Assembly: GCF_001649575.2 (NCBI RefSeq)
Contig: NC_051433.1
Coordinates: 18,632,326-18,696,325 of the forward strand
Direction of reading: 5' to 3'
Length of the DNA: 64,000 bases
Origin: Kryptolebias marmoratus
Taxonomy: Eukaryota > Chordata > Actinopteri > Cyprinodontiformes > Rivulidae
Shown: in pieces, positions 34,040-46,589 of the stretch
How the letters are laid out: each line of letters begins with the position of its first letter
Position numbering within the stretch: position 1 is the first letter of the stretch
Program-made: the position numbers and the translations under genes
The notes under the pieces: model-generated
Database searches by the model: none
The model's input: only the letters and a program-made list of their open reading frames with translations
Told to the model about the DNA's origin: nothing

Positions 34040-34795
34040 AAACTAAGAACTGTGTGTGTTTGTCCTCCGATATGTGGCGGAGCGTGATGCGAGTTTTCCG
34101 GCTGCAGTCAGGGAAAAAAAAAACTTGCGCGTAATAATAAAGCAAAGCTGTAAAAAAAAAAAAATATTCGGACCTGCTTGTTGCTCACAGGGAGGAATGT
34201 TAATGTCACCGCCGACACATATAATTACATATATTCAAGAGGCTGACACTTCACTGTCGCCTGGATAAAATGGTCCCGGGGGACTGCAGGTGGCTTTAAT
34301 AAATACTAAAAAAAAAACCTCACTAAATAAGCTCGTGCTTCTATTTATTCTATTTCTTTTCTCAAACTGGACTGAATCCGCATGTTTAGAGGACCTCAGG
34401 GAGGAGTTGGGTTTGAATGTGTCTCCAAGGGGTTAGGGACACACTGTTTGCTAGAAGAGGGTGGGAAAAGGAGAAGGAGAAATCGATCTCCCCCTCTTAT
34501 TAGCTTTGAAATAATTAGAAATTGCGCCGGTGTGGTGTGAAAAGCGCGTTAATCTGTTAACGAACGAGAGGCAATTTGGGAGCTTTGTTATTCGACAGCA
34601 ATTGAATCCCCCTCTCTGCGCGGGGATGGAGTGCTGAGGGCTGGCTGTGGGTGTGTTGGAGTGCGCATTTGCTTGTCAGCTATTGAAAATGCTCTCATTG
34701 CTCTATTGGATTCTCCTCAGTTCCATTTTTATTGTCATTATCATTATATTAGTCTATATTTTTAAATCAAATCCCGGTTCACCGAATTAGTGTGT

Positions 34796-34796
<1 letters not shown>
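34040..34796. other. First-intron start, duplicate
   Basis: Duplicate of 25961-26719, including the TAATTA-bearing stretch at about 34460-34640. Confidence 0.35.

Positions 34797-34827
<31 letters not shown>
34797..34827. repeat. (CA)n microsatellite of copy 2
   Basis: Pure CA units of about 31 bp. This is the only site where the two 8.08-kb copies visibly differ. Confidence 0.95.
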
Positions 34828-34829
<2 letters not shown>

Positions 34830-34908
34830 CCTCCCCACATGCTGTGTGAATTCATTTGGAGCCCGTTTTAAATATGTATTCATGAATCAATTTGGATGAG
34901 CAAAGGCT

Positions 34909-36648
34909 TAAGAGTTAATTTTAACCTTTTTTTATCACCTCCCAGAAAGATAGGAGGGGAAGTGAGGCCAGACTGGAGCTTATCAATAAAATCACTGCAG
35001 TTGTCCTTAAATATTGATGCAGGACTCCTGCAATCTAAATTGTAGCACAAAGGCATGAGTTTTCTATGATTATTGGGGGTGATTTTTTTTTTCTTCTTCT
35101 TCTTGCATCAGTTTCTGCAAGCAGCAGCTTCTTACTGACAGTTTTAAAATAAGGGATGGGAACTGAAATGAAACTAAATAGGAATTTGAACTGTGACGAG
35201 CGTTTACTTAAGAAGTGGCGCCCAACCTGACTGCAGGCAGAGAGGGACATTTCACCAACACACAGCAGAAGTGAAATGATCGTGTTCCTTCGCAGCAAAC
35301 GGTTTCGCGAGCGCAGGACTGCCAGCCAGGAGAGGCCATATGTTATACGACACATCCTGCGAGTACTTGTTGAGATCTGTAACCGGACCCAGACTTTCTT
35401 GCAGTGTCAAACCATCCGTCGCTGCGTTTGCTGCAAGGATCTGAGTTTAATTTCCTGATGATCAGATCACGATGAGCTGGGTGCAGGTTCAGGCATGTCC
35501 CAATAACCACACTGTCATAACCTAAATTTAGCCGAGTTCTAATAATCAGGCTGTGTCCCAACAAGTTCCCAATGTAAAGCAGAGGAAGAGAGGCTTTTTT
35601 AAAAAAAATCTATTGATATATAAACATTTTGTTTTGCCAAAGCATCCTAACGTAAAAGCTGGCAAACCAGCCAGAAAATTACAAGCAATTTGCCTCAATC
35701 ATCCCTAATTATGATAGGGATCTTCTCCACTGTGGGACCTGCGGTGTCATGAAGTTTCCGAGCCTGCCCTGTCCGGTCTGTCTGCTGGTGCCGCTGTGAA
35801 GAGTGAACCGGTGATGTCCAAACTTTGGAATCTGAGCTGACACGTGCACTTTGCACCGCTCCAGCCGTGCTTTTGTGTGGCTGCCCCTGCGTCGCATTCC
35901 TCCGGACCTTTCAGTCGGCGGTATAGTCAGGGTCTAATTAGATTGTTGCTGGATGACAAAGCAGACTGGCAGGGTTGAAAACTGAAATGCACACAGTTAG
36001 ACTGGTGGTAAATGTTCTGTTTTAATTTGTGTATTGATGAGTTTGGTGGGTGTTTTGTTTCTTTTTTTTTTTTCTTCTTTTAGAAAAAAGGGGAATAAAA
36101 CGAGGATTTAAATTAAACTCCTGGAGGCACACCTGGGACTTTCTCAGCTTGAATGAAAAGGGGAAAAAATGCCTCACGGAATCGAGAAAATTGTTTATGA
36201 ATACGGAAAGATTTTCAGCACGTAACTGTAGTCTGCAGGGTGTGTGGTGCTGTGATTCATGACTTTCGTGCTGCAGACCAATACATGGACTGCGTTAACA
36301 TTCACAGTCTGTTGTATTGCCACGCAATAAAATCCAACTCATTTTCCAGTTTCCTTACTGTTTGACATTCTGAACCAATGTGACAACCTCATCTTTAGGC
36401 ATTTCCTCCTCCCGCCTTCCCGCTCTGCCTCTGCTCTTCTTCTCTTCAGACTTGTGCTGCTCACTGCTCACCGTTTTCTTCTCCTCTTCCTTGCTGTCAG
36501 AAACCGATCTCTCCCTCCCCGTCACGCTCTCATGTATATATATGTTTTTATTTTTCCAGTTAATTAGCCTATTCTTCTATCCTTATCCTCACTAAGTGGA
36601 CAGACCTCTTTATTGCCCCTATTCCAAACGACGAAGGCAGATAATAAT
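34909..36648. other. Unannotated spacer
   Basis: Unique sequence resumes. It includes a T/C tract near 35085-35105, a C/T-rich stretch at 36400-36530 and open frames of up to 106 codons on both strands without motifs. No exon is recognised. Confidence 0.5.
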
Positions 36649-37305
36649 GGTGTTGCTAGGGATGCACCAATAACAGTATCAGGTATCGACCCGATACCGT
36701 GTGTGTGTACTCATACCCATAAAAGTGTTCTAATACCACTTTACGGCAGCATGACGTTTACCTCTCAGTTGAGCTATTTGCTGGTAGAGGAGGAGCAACG
36801 TCAGCAAGCCTTACCAGTTGTTTGTGGCAAAGAAAGCACCATAAACATGTTTGCTAACCGCCAATAAACACCACCAGGAGAAGAAGAACATGCGTGGAGG
36901 GATTTCAAAGTGAACGGCGGTGACAGGAGTTAAACAAACCGCTCAGCAAAGTTGTCGAGAGGAGGGACAGAATTTAGCACTTTCAACGCAAGCGATTTGA
37001 TAAAAGGTCTTAAATACCAGCGGGAAATGGCTACAGTTTCTCCTTGAGCAGACCCTGGGAATATACAGATCTGAGCATGAGGTTCCCAACGATCTCACTG
37101 CTCTCCAATGGGCACGTTTGCTGCTCTCCTGGCTCTTTGAGGAGTTATCACAAAAAGAAACCTACTCCAATTTTTCTAAGTCGTTATAAGAAGTGTAATG
37201 ACATTTATTAGTATTCACATCAGTACTAGGTGTTGGCAAGTGCTCAAATGTTCGTACTTGTACTCAGTTTGACCAAATGTGGTACAGTGCAACCCTAGTT
37301 TTTGC
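36649..37305. mobile_element. hAT-like non-autonomous transposon with target-site duplication
   Basis: The element body is 36657-37297 (641 bp). Terminal inverted repeats are TAGGGATGCAC at the left and, read on the other strand, TAGGGTTGCAC at the right (10 of 11). They are flanked by 8-bp sequences GGTGTTGC (36649-36656) and GTTTTTGC (37298-37305), agreeing at 6 of 8. TAGGG/CAGGG ends and 8-bp duplications define hAT elements. A subterminal palindrome GGTATCGACCCGATACC lies near 36682. No transposase frame is seen. Confidence 0.75.
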
Positions 37306-37620
37306 CTGTGTGTGCACGTGTCTGTGAATAAAATATCTCATAAATCGGTGGACAAATTGTAATGAAACTAGCAGAAAGTCATCGTTAGATGCACATCTGT
37401 AACTTGATTTAAAATGACTGCCACAGCAGACTGGCCTTAAAAACACAAAAAGTTGTGACATCTCGAGAAATCGCCCAAGCTTGTTCGTAAGGTTATTTTT
37501 AAGGTTTGATCAAACAGCTCCAACTCTGTCATTTCTCAACACAAGATGATCCTAAATTCTGGCCTGAAAGATGGCGGTCAATTCGCATTCCTTCAAAGAA
37601 TGCTAGGTGTTTTATTTTTG
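37306..37620 (+). repeat. Dispersed repeat family A, copy 4
   Basis: AAAATATCTCATAAATCGGT, AATGAAACTAGCAGAAAGTC, AAAATGACTGCCACAGC and AAAGAATGCTAGG appear in the usual order, in the same orientation as the copy at 7441. It abuts the 3' target site of the hAT-like element. Confidence 0.75.
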
Positions 37621-38353
37621 ATATGAAACCATACACACCTAATGCCTCCCTTCCTCCTCTTTTGTCATCTTCTGCCTCTCCTTTTTCTTTTTTAGACTCA
37701 ATGGCTGCACTAAAATCCTCCCCCTTCACTTCACAACCAGTTCTCCTGCATGTTTCTGCTGGGATAATTGGTCTTCATAGTTTACTAGTGTCTCTTTGCT
37801 GTTTTGTTTTGTTGTGTTGCTCATTGAAAAAGCATTTATCACTCTGAAAGAGGACCCCCCTCCCTTCTCAAATCTATACAGCGGTTATGTCAGAGACAGT
37901 TGGTGTAATCTCAGCTCTTTCCGCCATGCGTGAGCGCCTTCGCAGCTCACCGGCGCCTTAATGCAATATCTGATTTCATATAATAGCTGGTGAGGATGGC
38001 TTGTTTTTATTACATAAGTTTTCATTTGTGTCAGTCTTCCTGAAGAGGTTAGCTGGAGTGGCGTGCCGCTGCTTCTCTGCCTTTAGGTGTGTTTCAATCA
38101 GCTTGTCTATTCTTTTTCCTCATGTAAAACACTTCTGTCTAAATTTTCTTTATTTTGATCTTCCCTCGCTTCTTTGCTTCTGACACATCCTCTCCTGCTT
38201 CCGCGTGGTGTCACCTCTCCATCTCTCGGAGTGTTTCACTCGGGGTTTGTGTGGTTCCCCGAGGCAAGGAGCCACACAGCAGCAGCAATATTAAAACGCA
38301 CTAAAGAGGGGAGCAGCAGTAGGGTTCCATCTGAGGACTCCATTCTCCACATG

Positions 38354-38356
<3 letters not shown>
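37621..38356. other. Unannotated spacer with a small candidate regulatory stretch
   Basis: Around 37885-37990 the sequence is balanced and CpG-bearing (CCGCCATGCGTGAGCGCC, CACCGGCGCC), unlike its T-rich flanks. It may be a short conserved element. The rest shows nothing recognisable. Confidence 0.35.

Positions 38357-38405
<49 letters not shown>
38357..38405. repeat. (CA)n microsatellite
   Basis: About 24 uninterrupted CA units. Confidence 0.97.
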
Positions 38406-38409
<4 letters not shown>

Positions 38410-38989
38410 CTCTCATGGTAGCAACACCTATCCAGCCTACAAGCCTTAATATGAAATAAACTCACTTGCCAATACCTGGCGGGCCTGTCTTGACTGACTG
38501 CTCAAATTGGAATGACCTCTATTTGGCCCATATAAGAAGCTGGGATTGATAGTCAGTAGGTGGTGCTGAGCCGCGGAGTGCTGGTGCATTACCAATGATA
38601 CCGAGAGGTGAATATGCAGGTGAGCTTGCAGCATAAACCCTCATCAGTGCCAATCAGACTAAAATTTAAAGGTAGATGGGGGCTATCAGCAAGCTCAATC
38701 ACATTTTTAACAAAAGAGGCTGCACTTCTTTCATCCCTGGAAACTGTCTGAATTAAAAGACCTACATGATGTGAATATGTGTGTGCAGGATTAAAAGCCA
38801 AAGCTCTGTGTGTATTGTTTGATACCCTGCCCTCTCTGTTAAAAAAAAAAATTGTTGCATCGTTCTTTTCACTTGTATTAATTTGACCAGAGCAGAACTT
38901 TCAGCAGCCATCAAATGACTTTCCTTTTCTTTGAGGAAAGCAGCCTTAGTTTCGCTGTCTCTCTGTCGTGCTCATCCAAGCGGACTGTC
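38406..38989. other. Unannotated spacer
   Basis: Mixed sequence with an A run near 38840. Nothing recognised. Confidence 0.5.
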
Positions 38990-39520
38990 TGTTATGTATA
39001 ATTAATTTTCTCCTCTCTCCCAGTTTATTTTTATCGCCCACTTTTAGCAGTTTCTTCAAAGGACCCCTCCCCCCCGCTTCCGTCCTCCTCTGTGCCTGCT
39101 GAAAGTGACAGCTGCTCGGGTACGCGAGATGCGTTTTGAAGCAGGCACTAAAAAGGCCAGTCTCGCAAGATGACTTAGAAATAGACAAAATGTTGACATT
39201 ATCAACAGAATGTGCCTGCTAATCTCGCCGCAGGTTGAGAATAAGTTTTAACCACGGTCCACGCCGCCTGTTTGGATGGTCCTCTGTTCAAACAGTTGTT
39301 GATTGGTTTCATGTAAATGTAAAGCAGACCGACAAGATTAAACCGCGCTGAATTTATTGTCTTGTCAAGTCAAATTGACAGTCTCTCATTTAATTTGTAG
39401 AATGGGCTCTCATCCAGACCAAAGAGGCATTTTTTTATCGGTCGCATATGACCCTGCAGCCTGTCACTGCTCGGGATAGCTGCACAGTCATCCTTCAGGT
39501 TCTGTCAGACGGTCCGGTTC
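38990..39520. promoter_or_regulatory. Putative conserved non-coding element
   Basis: A repeat-free, balanced stretch with TATAATTAATTTTC near 38998, TAATCTCGCCGCAGG near 39220, GTTGTTGATTGG near 39295 and GACAAGATTAAACC near 39330. It has the site density of an enhancer and no protein-like frame. The assignment is inferred. Confidence 0.3.
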
Positions 39521-42500
39521 CTCTTCTGACCCACTGGCCTGGGGTAGAAATCCCACAGCCGCTGCAGCTAGTGGGCACAACCTCAGCATCTGTGGTTTCC
39601 TCCATGGCATGCTAATACTCTTGTCAGCATTCTATCCGTCTCCCTTCAGACACTGACTCAGACAGGCAGCCCGGGTCTCTGATTTATGTGGGCGTAGAAA
39701 AGGCCCTATGTTGTTGGGTTTCCTCATGTGAAGAAGAGGCTGAATCTTGTATCGATTGCAAAGTCACAGTTTCTTCCTGTAACACGAGACGACACCTATA
39801 GATGCCATGTTTATTGTTCCGTAATTTTGATTGCTAAGATTTACAACAGAAAGGACTAAACATACACTTACATCTAGTGAATTTTATTGTTGGTGGACCC
39901 AGGTTTGTCAAGAAGCTTCCTCAGTAATGAACTGAGTGCTTGTGAGCTGCTATTTTATCTTCAAACCACAGCCAGCTGGTTAACTACGCACAGTTTTTTA
40001 TAGTGCATAATCATTATTCATTCATATCTAAACAAATCACATTTAAACTGTATAATCTGAACAGTGTTTTGTAAAGATACATGCTAAAGACGAGTGTAAA
40101 GAATGCTCTGTGTGGACTGAACCTTCCTGCCGATGTACATATCGAGGTGTCACTGTGGACTATTGGTATGGCGATGGGACTTTTCACACAGATTCAGTGT
40201 CTACTTTCTTCACTGAGACAGTCTGAGCTTAGATGAGGGAGCCCACTGGTTGTTTACCGTGCTCACTAGAGTCTGTCAGCGTCTTCAGGCATGTTTGGCT
40301 TGTTAATGAGAACCACTGTGTGAGAGATGAGGCAGCGTGCTGTGGGTGTGTGCCTTTGCATGTATTTGCATTAAGATAAGCAGCGCATCGTCCGTGCGCG
40401 TTCCTCGGTGTGCACACCGTACGAATGACGCCGTTTTAATGGGCATGTGCAAGATAAGACTGTCCACTGTGGAGGATAAAACAGGGTTTACATATAGGAC
40501 ACGGCATTTATCGTTTTGATTAAGATTAACTCATAATTGCTCATCTCGTTCTTTTTTTTTCCAAATTCTGCTCACTTTTAGTATCTCTTTGCCTTTTTCT
40601 TTCCTTTTTTTATCCTGCACACACACTCCTGGTTCCTGTTGTGTTTACCAAAAGGAACCTTAAATAATTCAGGCCGTCCGTACTCTCCAGCCCTGTAAAT
40701 AAGACTAATAGAAGGCAGGTTTCTGAAAAGAACCACTTGCCCAGGGAAAGCATGGCTGTGGGCTAGCCTATAAATCAGCTAGCTGCCCGTTTGGCCCCTT
40801 TACTGTGGTTGTGTTGTGGACTACAAAGCAGAAACCTCCATGTTAGCGGAAGGGGAGGGTGACTCATTCTTAAGAGGTCAGAAGTTTGATGGCATTGCCC
40901 CTAAGGCAATGATAGGCAGTGAGAGTTTGTGTGCCCATCTCTGTTGGAAACTGTTTTTAAATGTGTGTTTTTGGCACACTCCTAGATTTGTGCACCACTG
41001 CTCATGCACCACACATGCTGATGTCAGCATCTGCATGTGTGTTTACCAGATGGAGATAAGCGCTCATTTATTAATTTTGTTTACCATTCATTAAATTTCC
41101 CTAGTGCTGGAATTTGATTGATGCTTCTGGCGAGCTGGGTATGCCTGTGTTTTTGGTGAGGGTTTTTTAAAGACGGTTTGCAAAAAAAACAATCAGTGTA
41201 GAGAAAAACATTTTTAAAGAGTAACTGCAGACACATAAACAGAGGGAACGGACAATTAAAAAAGTATTTATTTGTAAATAATGCCATGGGACACCATGCA
41301 GATGTTATTTTAAAGAAAACTAAAATATAAGTGTTCGTAAAAAATACTATTAGAAAAGTAAGTGTGTGTAAAGTAAGGACGTAACTCCACACCTCTACCC
41401 AGAAGTTTATGGCCTTGTTTAAGAAACCGTTTTAGATTTCTGCATCTGTTGCTCTGTGCTTAGAGTGAAGCTGAATTTAAATCTGATCTGAAACTGTTCA
41501 AATGGCTCTGAAGCAGCTTGGAATCTCCTACACCTCCTCCCTTTCACAGCCCTTTCTCTTTCCACGGCCTCTGTGTCAGCTCTCTTTTGTACTCTTCTCA
41601 AAGGGTTAAAGAGGGAGAAGTGATGAGTGGCTCGCTGACTCTGGTCTCCATTGTGTGCTGGCATTGTGCCGCTGCATAGCATGTCGACCACAGACCTATG
41701 TACAAGAGACTTTCCTCTATTCAGCAGGGCTACAGTTACGCAGCAAGATCACCTGCTGAAAAGCAATGCAAATACCACAAGCACTGATACTTTCTGTTGC
41801 AGCTTGATGGAAATGGGTGTGTAATAGATTTTAAGGGTTTGCATATGACAGTTTTGCTTTCCATTTGCACTTTCTTAGTTGTTTTGTAACATGTTTAAAA
41901 CTTCCGAAAAAAAGTTTTGATGTCACCGAAAGATTTTTTTCCCCCCCTTCTGCCTCAGTGGAAACATGTGCTTGCAGACCATAAAACTCTGCTTCCCCTC
42001 TGTCTCCTCCCTTACATAGCTTGTTAAGAGAAAAACCACTCTGCTGCATGTTGTGCAGAACATTAGTGGCTTCTCAGGATAATTCTTTCAGCAGGCCTTG
42101 GTTTACCTCCACGCTGCAACAGAACAAATCCTGGGGGTGCTTTTAAGTCGCCTCTACCTCCTCGGCCCCCTACAGAGAAAAGGCAAGCAGAGTAGGGCGG
42201 CTCTGGGAATAAGTGCTCCGGACCAGACAATGGTGGACCGCCGGGAAGGGGGTGGGGTGTAAGATGTAGCCAGAAATAGAAGAAGAGCAAGAGCAGGGGG
42301 GGTAGGAGGCCTCCAGACTAGAAGGAGGGATGGTATAGGGAAGGTCAGGGGTTAGACTGATCACTGCTTTAAAGATGTAGCTGGGACCATGGAGGTTTTA
42401 TTGCCAGGCCTCTCTTGTTGCTTTTTGCCCAGCTTGAGGTTTTCCTCTACCACTGCGTCATTGAGGAGGGTTATTGTGGTGGGCGTGAGTGCGGGCTGCA

Positions 42501-42835
42501 CATTGCTGTCCCATGATGGCTGCAGTCTTGCTTGCTGACCTTTGACCCCGGCCTCTACTCTCCTTTCCATGAGCTGTCACAGAGGTCAGCAAAATGCCTG
42601 CTCCCACGTGAACAGAGGTAGGGCTGTGAGGAGCGTCTTCTCCTCAACGCGTTTTTCTGAGAAAGATAAAGAGACCGAGCATGTGATGAAGCAGCCAGCA
42701 AACAGCAAAGGAATGTGTCAATGATACCATTCAGCGTTTTAAATGAAATGGGGTGTGTAACTTGTGACTGGTGTGCTGATGCGTGCAAGCAGGAGGTGTT
42801 GCCTTTCTCTGCAACTCCTTTTCTCTAGGGGGACG

Positions 42836-42836
<1 letters not shown>
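39521..42836. other. Unannotated spacer
   Basis: About 3.3 kb of mixed sequence without recognised repeats or exons. Local features are a T/C tract near 40550-40610 and a G/A-rich stretch 42240-42340. Short frames (up to 103 codons) occur on both strands. Confidence 0.45.

Positions 42837-42872
<36 letters not shown>
42837..42872. repeat. (CCTG)n microsatellite
   Basis: About nine CCTG units, the last imperfect. Confidence 0.95.
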
Positions 42873-42874
<2 letters not shown>

Positions 42875-44799
42875 TCACCAAGATCCATGATTTCCTTGGT
42901 TTCCAATGCATGTGAAGGAATGTGGCTGTTCTGGTTGATCAGCTCTGCTTTTTATCGTTACAGATTGTGAACCCCTTTGGCTCCATAGACCATGTGACGC
43001 GGCCTCTGATGCACTAACAGACTAGCTCTGTCTGTTGTCTGAGACATGACTGATAGTACTGGCATTTCCAACTACACAAAATGAGTGTAGCTTGAAAACA
43101 GAGCTTAAAACCATTGATTTTGTTTTCAACAGACAACAAGAGCAGAGAAGGCTACATTTTCCAATCAAAAAATACCTTTCATAGGCACAATAGGACATTT
43201 TAGTGCCATTGTCCTCAAGCATGACAACAAGCTGGTTTTAGATCGTCCAGGAGGCACACCCCATCCTGTCCTCTGCAGTCACTGCTGCTCTAAAACTTGG
43301 CCACCGCACAGACACTTTCAAAAGTAGCCCATCTCCCTGTCTGCTTGTAGCTTCATTACCATAAAAGCCTTGAGTGTTAAGTTTTAGTAAAAGGCGGGAC
43401 AGGAGGAATCTTAACAAAACGATTCCAGAAACCGCAAAGGGAAAAGAATGAGACAGCCAAGAAATGAGGGAGGGAACTTGGCAGCACAAGCTAACTCAGA
43501 GCAGCAACAAGGCAGCTCACACCAAAGAATAATAGATAATGTTGCACAGAAAAGCTCTCGTATGCATGGCAGAATGAGGTAGAGGACTGATGTGAAAAAG
43601 GGATAAGGGAAAAGTGTCAGGAAAATGATTCAAAGTTTAATTAAAGCCTGAACGCACACTGGAACAGCTGCTGTTGCTTGCAGCACCCTGCCGTACCCAA
43701 TTTATAGCTTTTTTTTTATTTGTAAGGCAAACAGATGTTATGAGGGGGTGGCGACTTTATCGGACTAGAGGTTTGGTTTAAGGGAAGAGGAGGAAATTAA
43801 AACTCTCTCTCTTTTTCCAGTGATTGCTGCAAATCAGTGTTGACATCTGCTGGTCACAGCAATGGAGAGCGAGGCTCTGATATCTTGTTAGCTGCTCTAG
43901 AATGTCAGCAGGCTCATTGTTTCAGCTTTTACATTGAAGTGCTCCTAAGCAAGATGTGGAGTACATAATTTACTAAGATGCTTGGTCATTGCAATCTTGA
44001 AATATGAAAGTCTTGAACTGTAGTTTGTAATTCGGTGCTTAATTCTAAAACCATGAGACTGGATGAGAAAACAGATTTTAGAGTTTGGTGGTGAGCTTTC
44101 AAAATAAAAATCAGTCATAAATTTATCTAAATCACAATTATTAAAACTAGTTAGCAATACCAACCTTTGACTTAAAACAGCAAGGTAAAGGGCAGAACAA
44201 AACTAAGCTTTGAGCATCTATCAGAACCTTTTGGACTTATTGCTATGTTCTATTTCTGCTTGTAAGTTGAAATTTTGTAATTAAAACTTTAAAGTAATAC
44301 ATTTAATTGCCCCTCAGCTGGGATTCTGACTTGAAAAGTTGAAGGTTTCTAACCAATCCTGATCTCAAAATCCAACATGGCTGCTTATTGCATCTAAAAT
44401 TGTGATAACTGCAGAAATGAAGAGCTTTTTTTCCTTTGTTGTGATTTTGTATCTCAATAAATCAGTTGCACATTTAGTACTCTACAACCTCTTTTATGAG
44501 ACATTTTGCTACAACACGTGAATGCATAAAACAAGGAGAAAAACACTGGTTTGTATCGCAAATATGAGTTGGTATGGTGACTGAGTGCAACCATTAGCGA
44601 ATTTCACTGATTTTCCTAATAACAAGTGGATCACAGCTGTGACATCATTCCCAGATCCAAGTTTGACTTTCTAGGTAAATTGAACACAGTATAAGAGAAG
44701 ATCTGCTTTCACAGACTTTTGTAGCATTTACTATTAACATATAATGCTATTCTGATTCAGTTTTAGCCCCTCTTTGTTTGGATATGGACCTTTAACTGT
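42873..44799. other. Unannotated spacer
   Basis: Mixed to AT-rich sequence; 43930-44760 is AT-rich. No element or exon is recognised. Confidence 0.5.
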
Positions 44800-45125
44800 G
44801 CTTGGCATTCTTGGTCAGAGTTCAGTCATGGTACTTATATTCACTGGAAGCTGTGTGCTATATTTTGTCTGATATTTCCACCATCATGCACTCTGAACTT
44901 TCAGTCTCCCCTTCTGAGCCAAATGTCTGTCATCATCAGCGTGGCGATATTCCAGGCGGTAGGGCTCGATCACAATTCAGATATGTGCGACTGTCCCCCT
45001 CCTCCTTTCAATCTCCTCTTTTCCCTGTCACTCTCCCATGGAGGGCGTGATGAAAATGGCTGTTTAATCATGCAGAGAAGTCAACCAATCAAAGGGCTCA
45101 GGCCGAGTGATTTAAAGACCCTTTC
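44800..45125. promoter_or_regulatory. Putative conserved non-coding element
   Basis: A balanced island with GGCTGTTTAATCATGC near 45058, CAACCAATCAAAGGGC near 45082 (CCAAT-like and TCF/LEF-like) and GTGATTTAAAGACC near 45108. No repeats. Regulatory function is inferred only. Confidence 0.28.
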
Positions 45126-46589
45126 AGAGCACAGCTGGAGGGGGAGAGAAAGGAAGGGTGATGAGGAGAAGGAGAGAGACGGGTTGGTGTTGACTGCTCC
45201 ATGCCACAGGTCAGCTCTCATCTGATACCTTTGGTCTCATTTCCCTGATAGATTGATGCACTGGCAGAGAGATGTGTGAACAGAGAATGCAGAGGGTGGA
45301 TAGGTGAAGAAATGAGCATTTTAATGAGCTGACCTACTTGGGATGTGATACATGCACTCACCAAACAGCAGCATATACCCAGCTCCTTCTTTCTTAAAGT
45401 TTGTTAGACCCCTTCACTTCCAAGTACACAAAGATACATGGATAGGTGTCCTTAATCTAGGCAGTTTCCACCTGAATGTGAATGGATGAGAATGAAAGAC
45501 AGCTGGAAGGAGCAGGGAAAGTAAAGACGGGAACAACTAGTGGTTTCCAGTCCTAGCTCCTTTGAGTGCATCAAGGATATCATGTATTGTAGATATTCAT
45601 GCAAGTATGTTATTAAATATAAACAGGCATGCAAACTGTTATTGTCTATGTACATATAAGGCCTGAAAGGCGTTCAGGAATACTATAAAAGAAGTTGCTA
45701 TATTCTGAGCATGAATATACAGTAATTATTGCCTTTCACTGTTAGAGTTGTTGCAACATCTTTTTTTAAGAATTTCTGAAGCAACTAAAGCTTGTACCAT
45801 TGAATAAAGCAATTTGCTTTTTGTGATACAACTTGGTCCATTCCATAGCATTTTATGGATTCTTTTTGTTTCTTCTGCTGCATATGTTTACAGAAGATAA
45901 TAGAAATATAGCTATAGCATTGTTTTTGATTTATTGCAGTGAACTATTCACTGAAGTTAAAAACCCTGTTTAAAAAAAGTTTAGTGAAAAATGTATGTCT
46001 TAGTATGTGTTAATGCATGACCGTCCACTCATTCCCACTCACATTGATGGCAACAACCTGGTATTTTCTTTTTATATTTTGTCGGTAACCACATCTGATT
46101 AGCGTTTAACTCCTAAAACTGGTTTTGTTTGTGTGGAACTTCAATATAGATTGCACTCAAATGAAGTTTGTCATTGCTCAAACCAGATGTTGTTAATGTT
46201 TAAATGTAGTCTTTCTTTTTCTCTGTAGTGTTTCTTTACTTTTTGGCCCTGTTAAGCTGAATCTTGCGTATCTGGTTAGTAGCTTCATATTAGTTTCATA
46301 TTAGTTATACTTGCTGTTTTCACTTCATTAAAATGAGGAGCTCTCTGAGTTTGTCTTTGTTTTGGACACAGTGTGCCATGATGCCTTGTAATACCTCTGT
46401 GCTGGATTTGAAACATTTTTTATTGAAAGTTAGAGTTATAAAGTCCATATCTCTTAGCCCATAGGAACAGTGTGTCTGTTGTGTGAAGGAGAGAGGACGT
46501 TGCCAGTTATGGCCAATTTAAAGATATGTAAATTAATTTTGGCACAATTTTCATATCATTCAAGGTGTAATTATGAGTGACTGTTCGCA
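45126..46589. other. Unannotated spacer
   Basis: A purine-rich stretch (45130-45180) is followed by AT-rich sequence with no recognised feature. Confidence 0.5.

Larger units (their letters stand above)
26833..34908. repeat. 8.08-kb direct tandem duplication, copy 2
   Basis: Repeats 18754-26831 at offset +8079 (offset +8077 after the microsatellite) and then continues into unique sequence (TAAGAGTTAATTTTAACC). If the duplication is an artefact, this is the copy that connects to the right flank and carries the intact CA repeat. Confidence 0.95.

Noticed and set aside
36657..37297. Autonomous transposase inside the hAT-like element
   Set aside because: Only short unrelated frames are present; the element is too small to encode a transposase.
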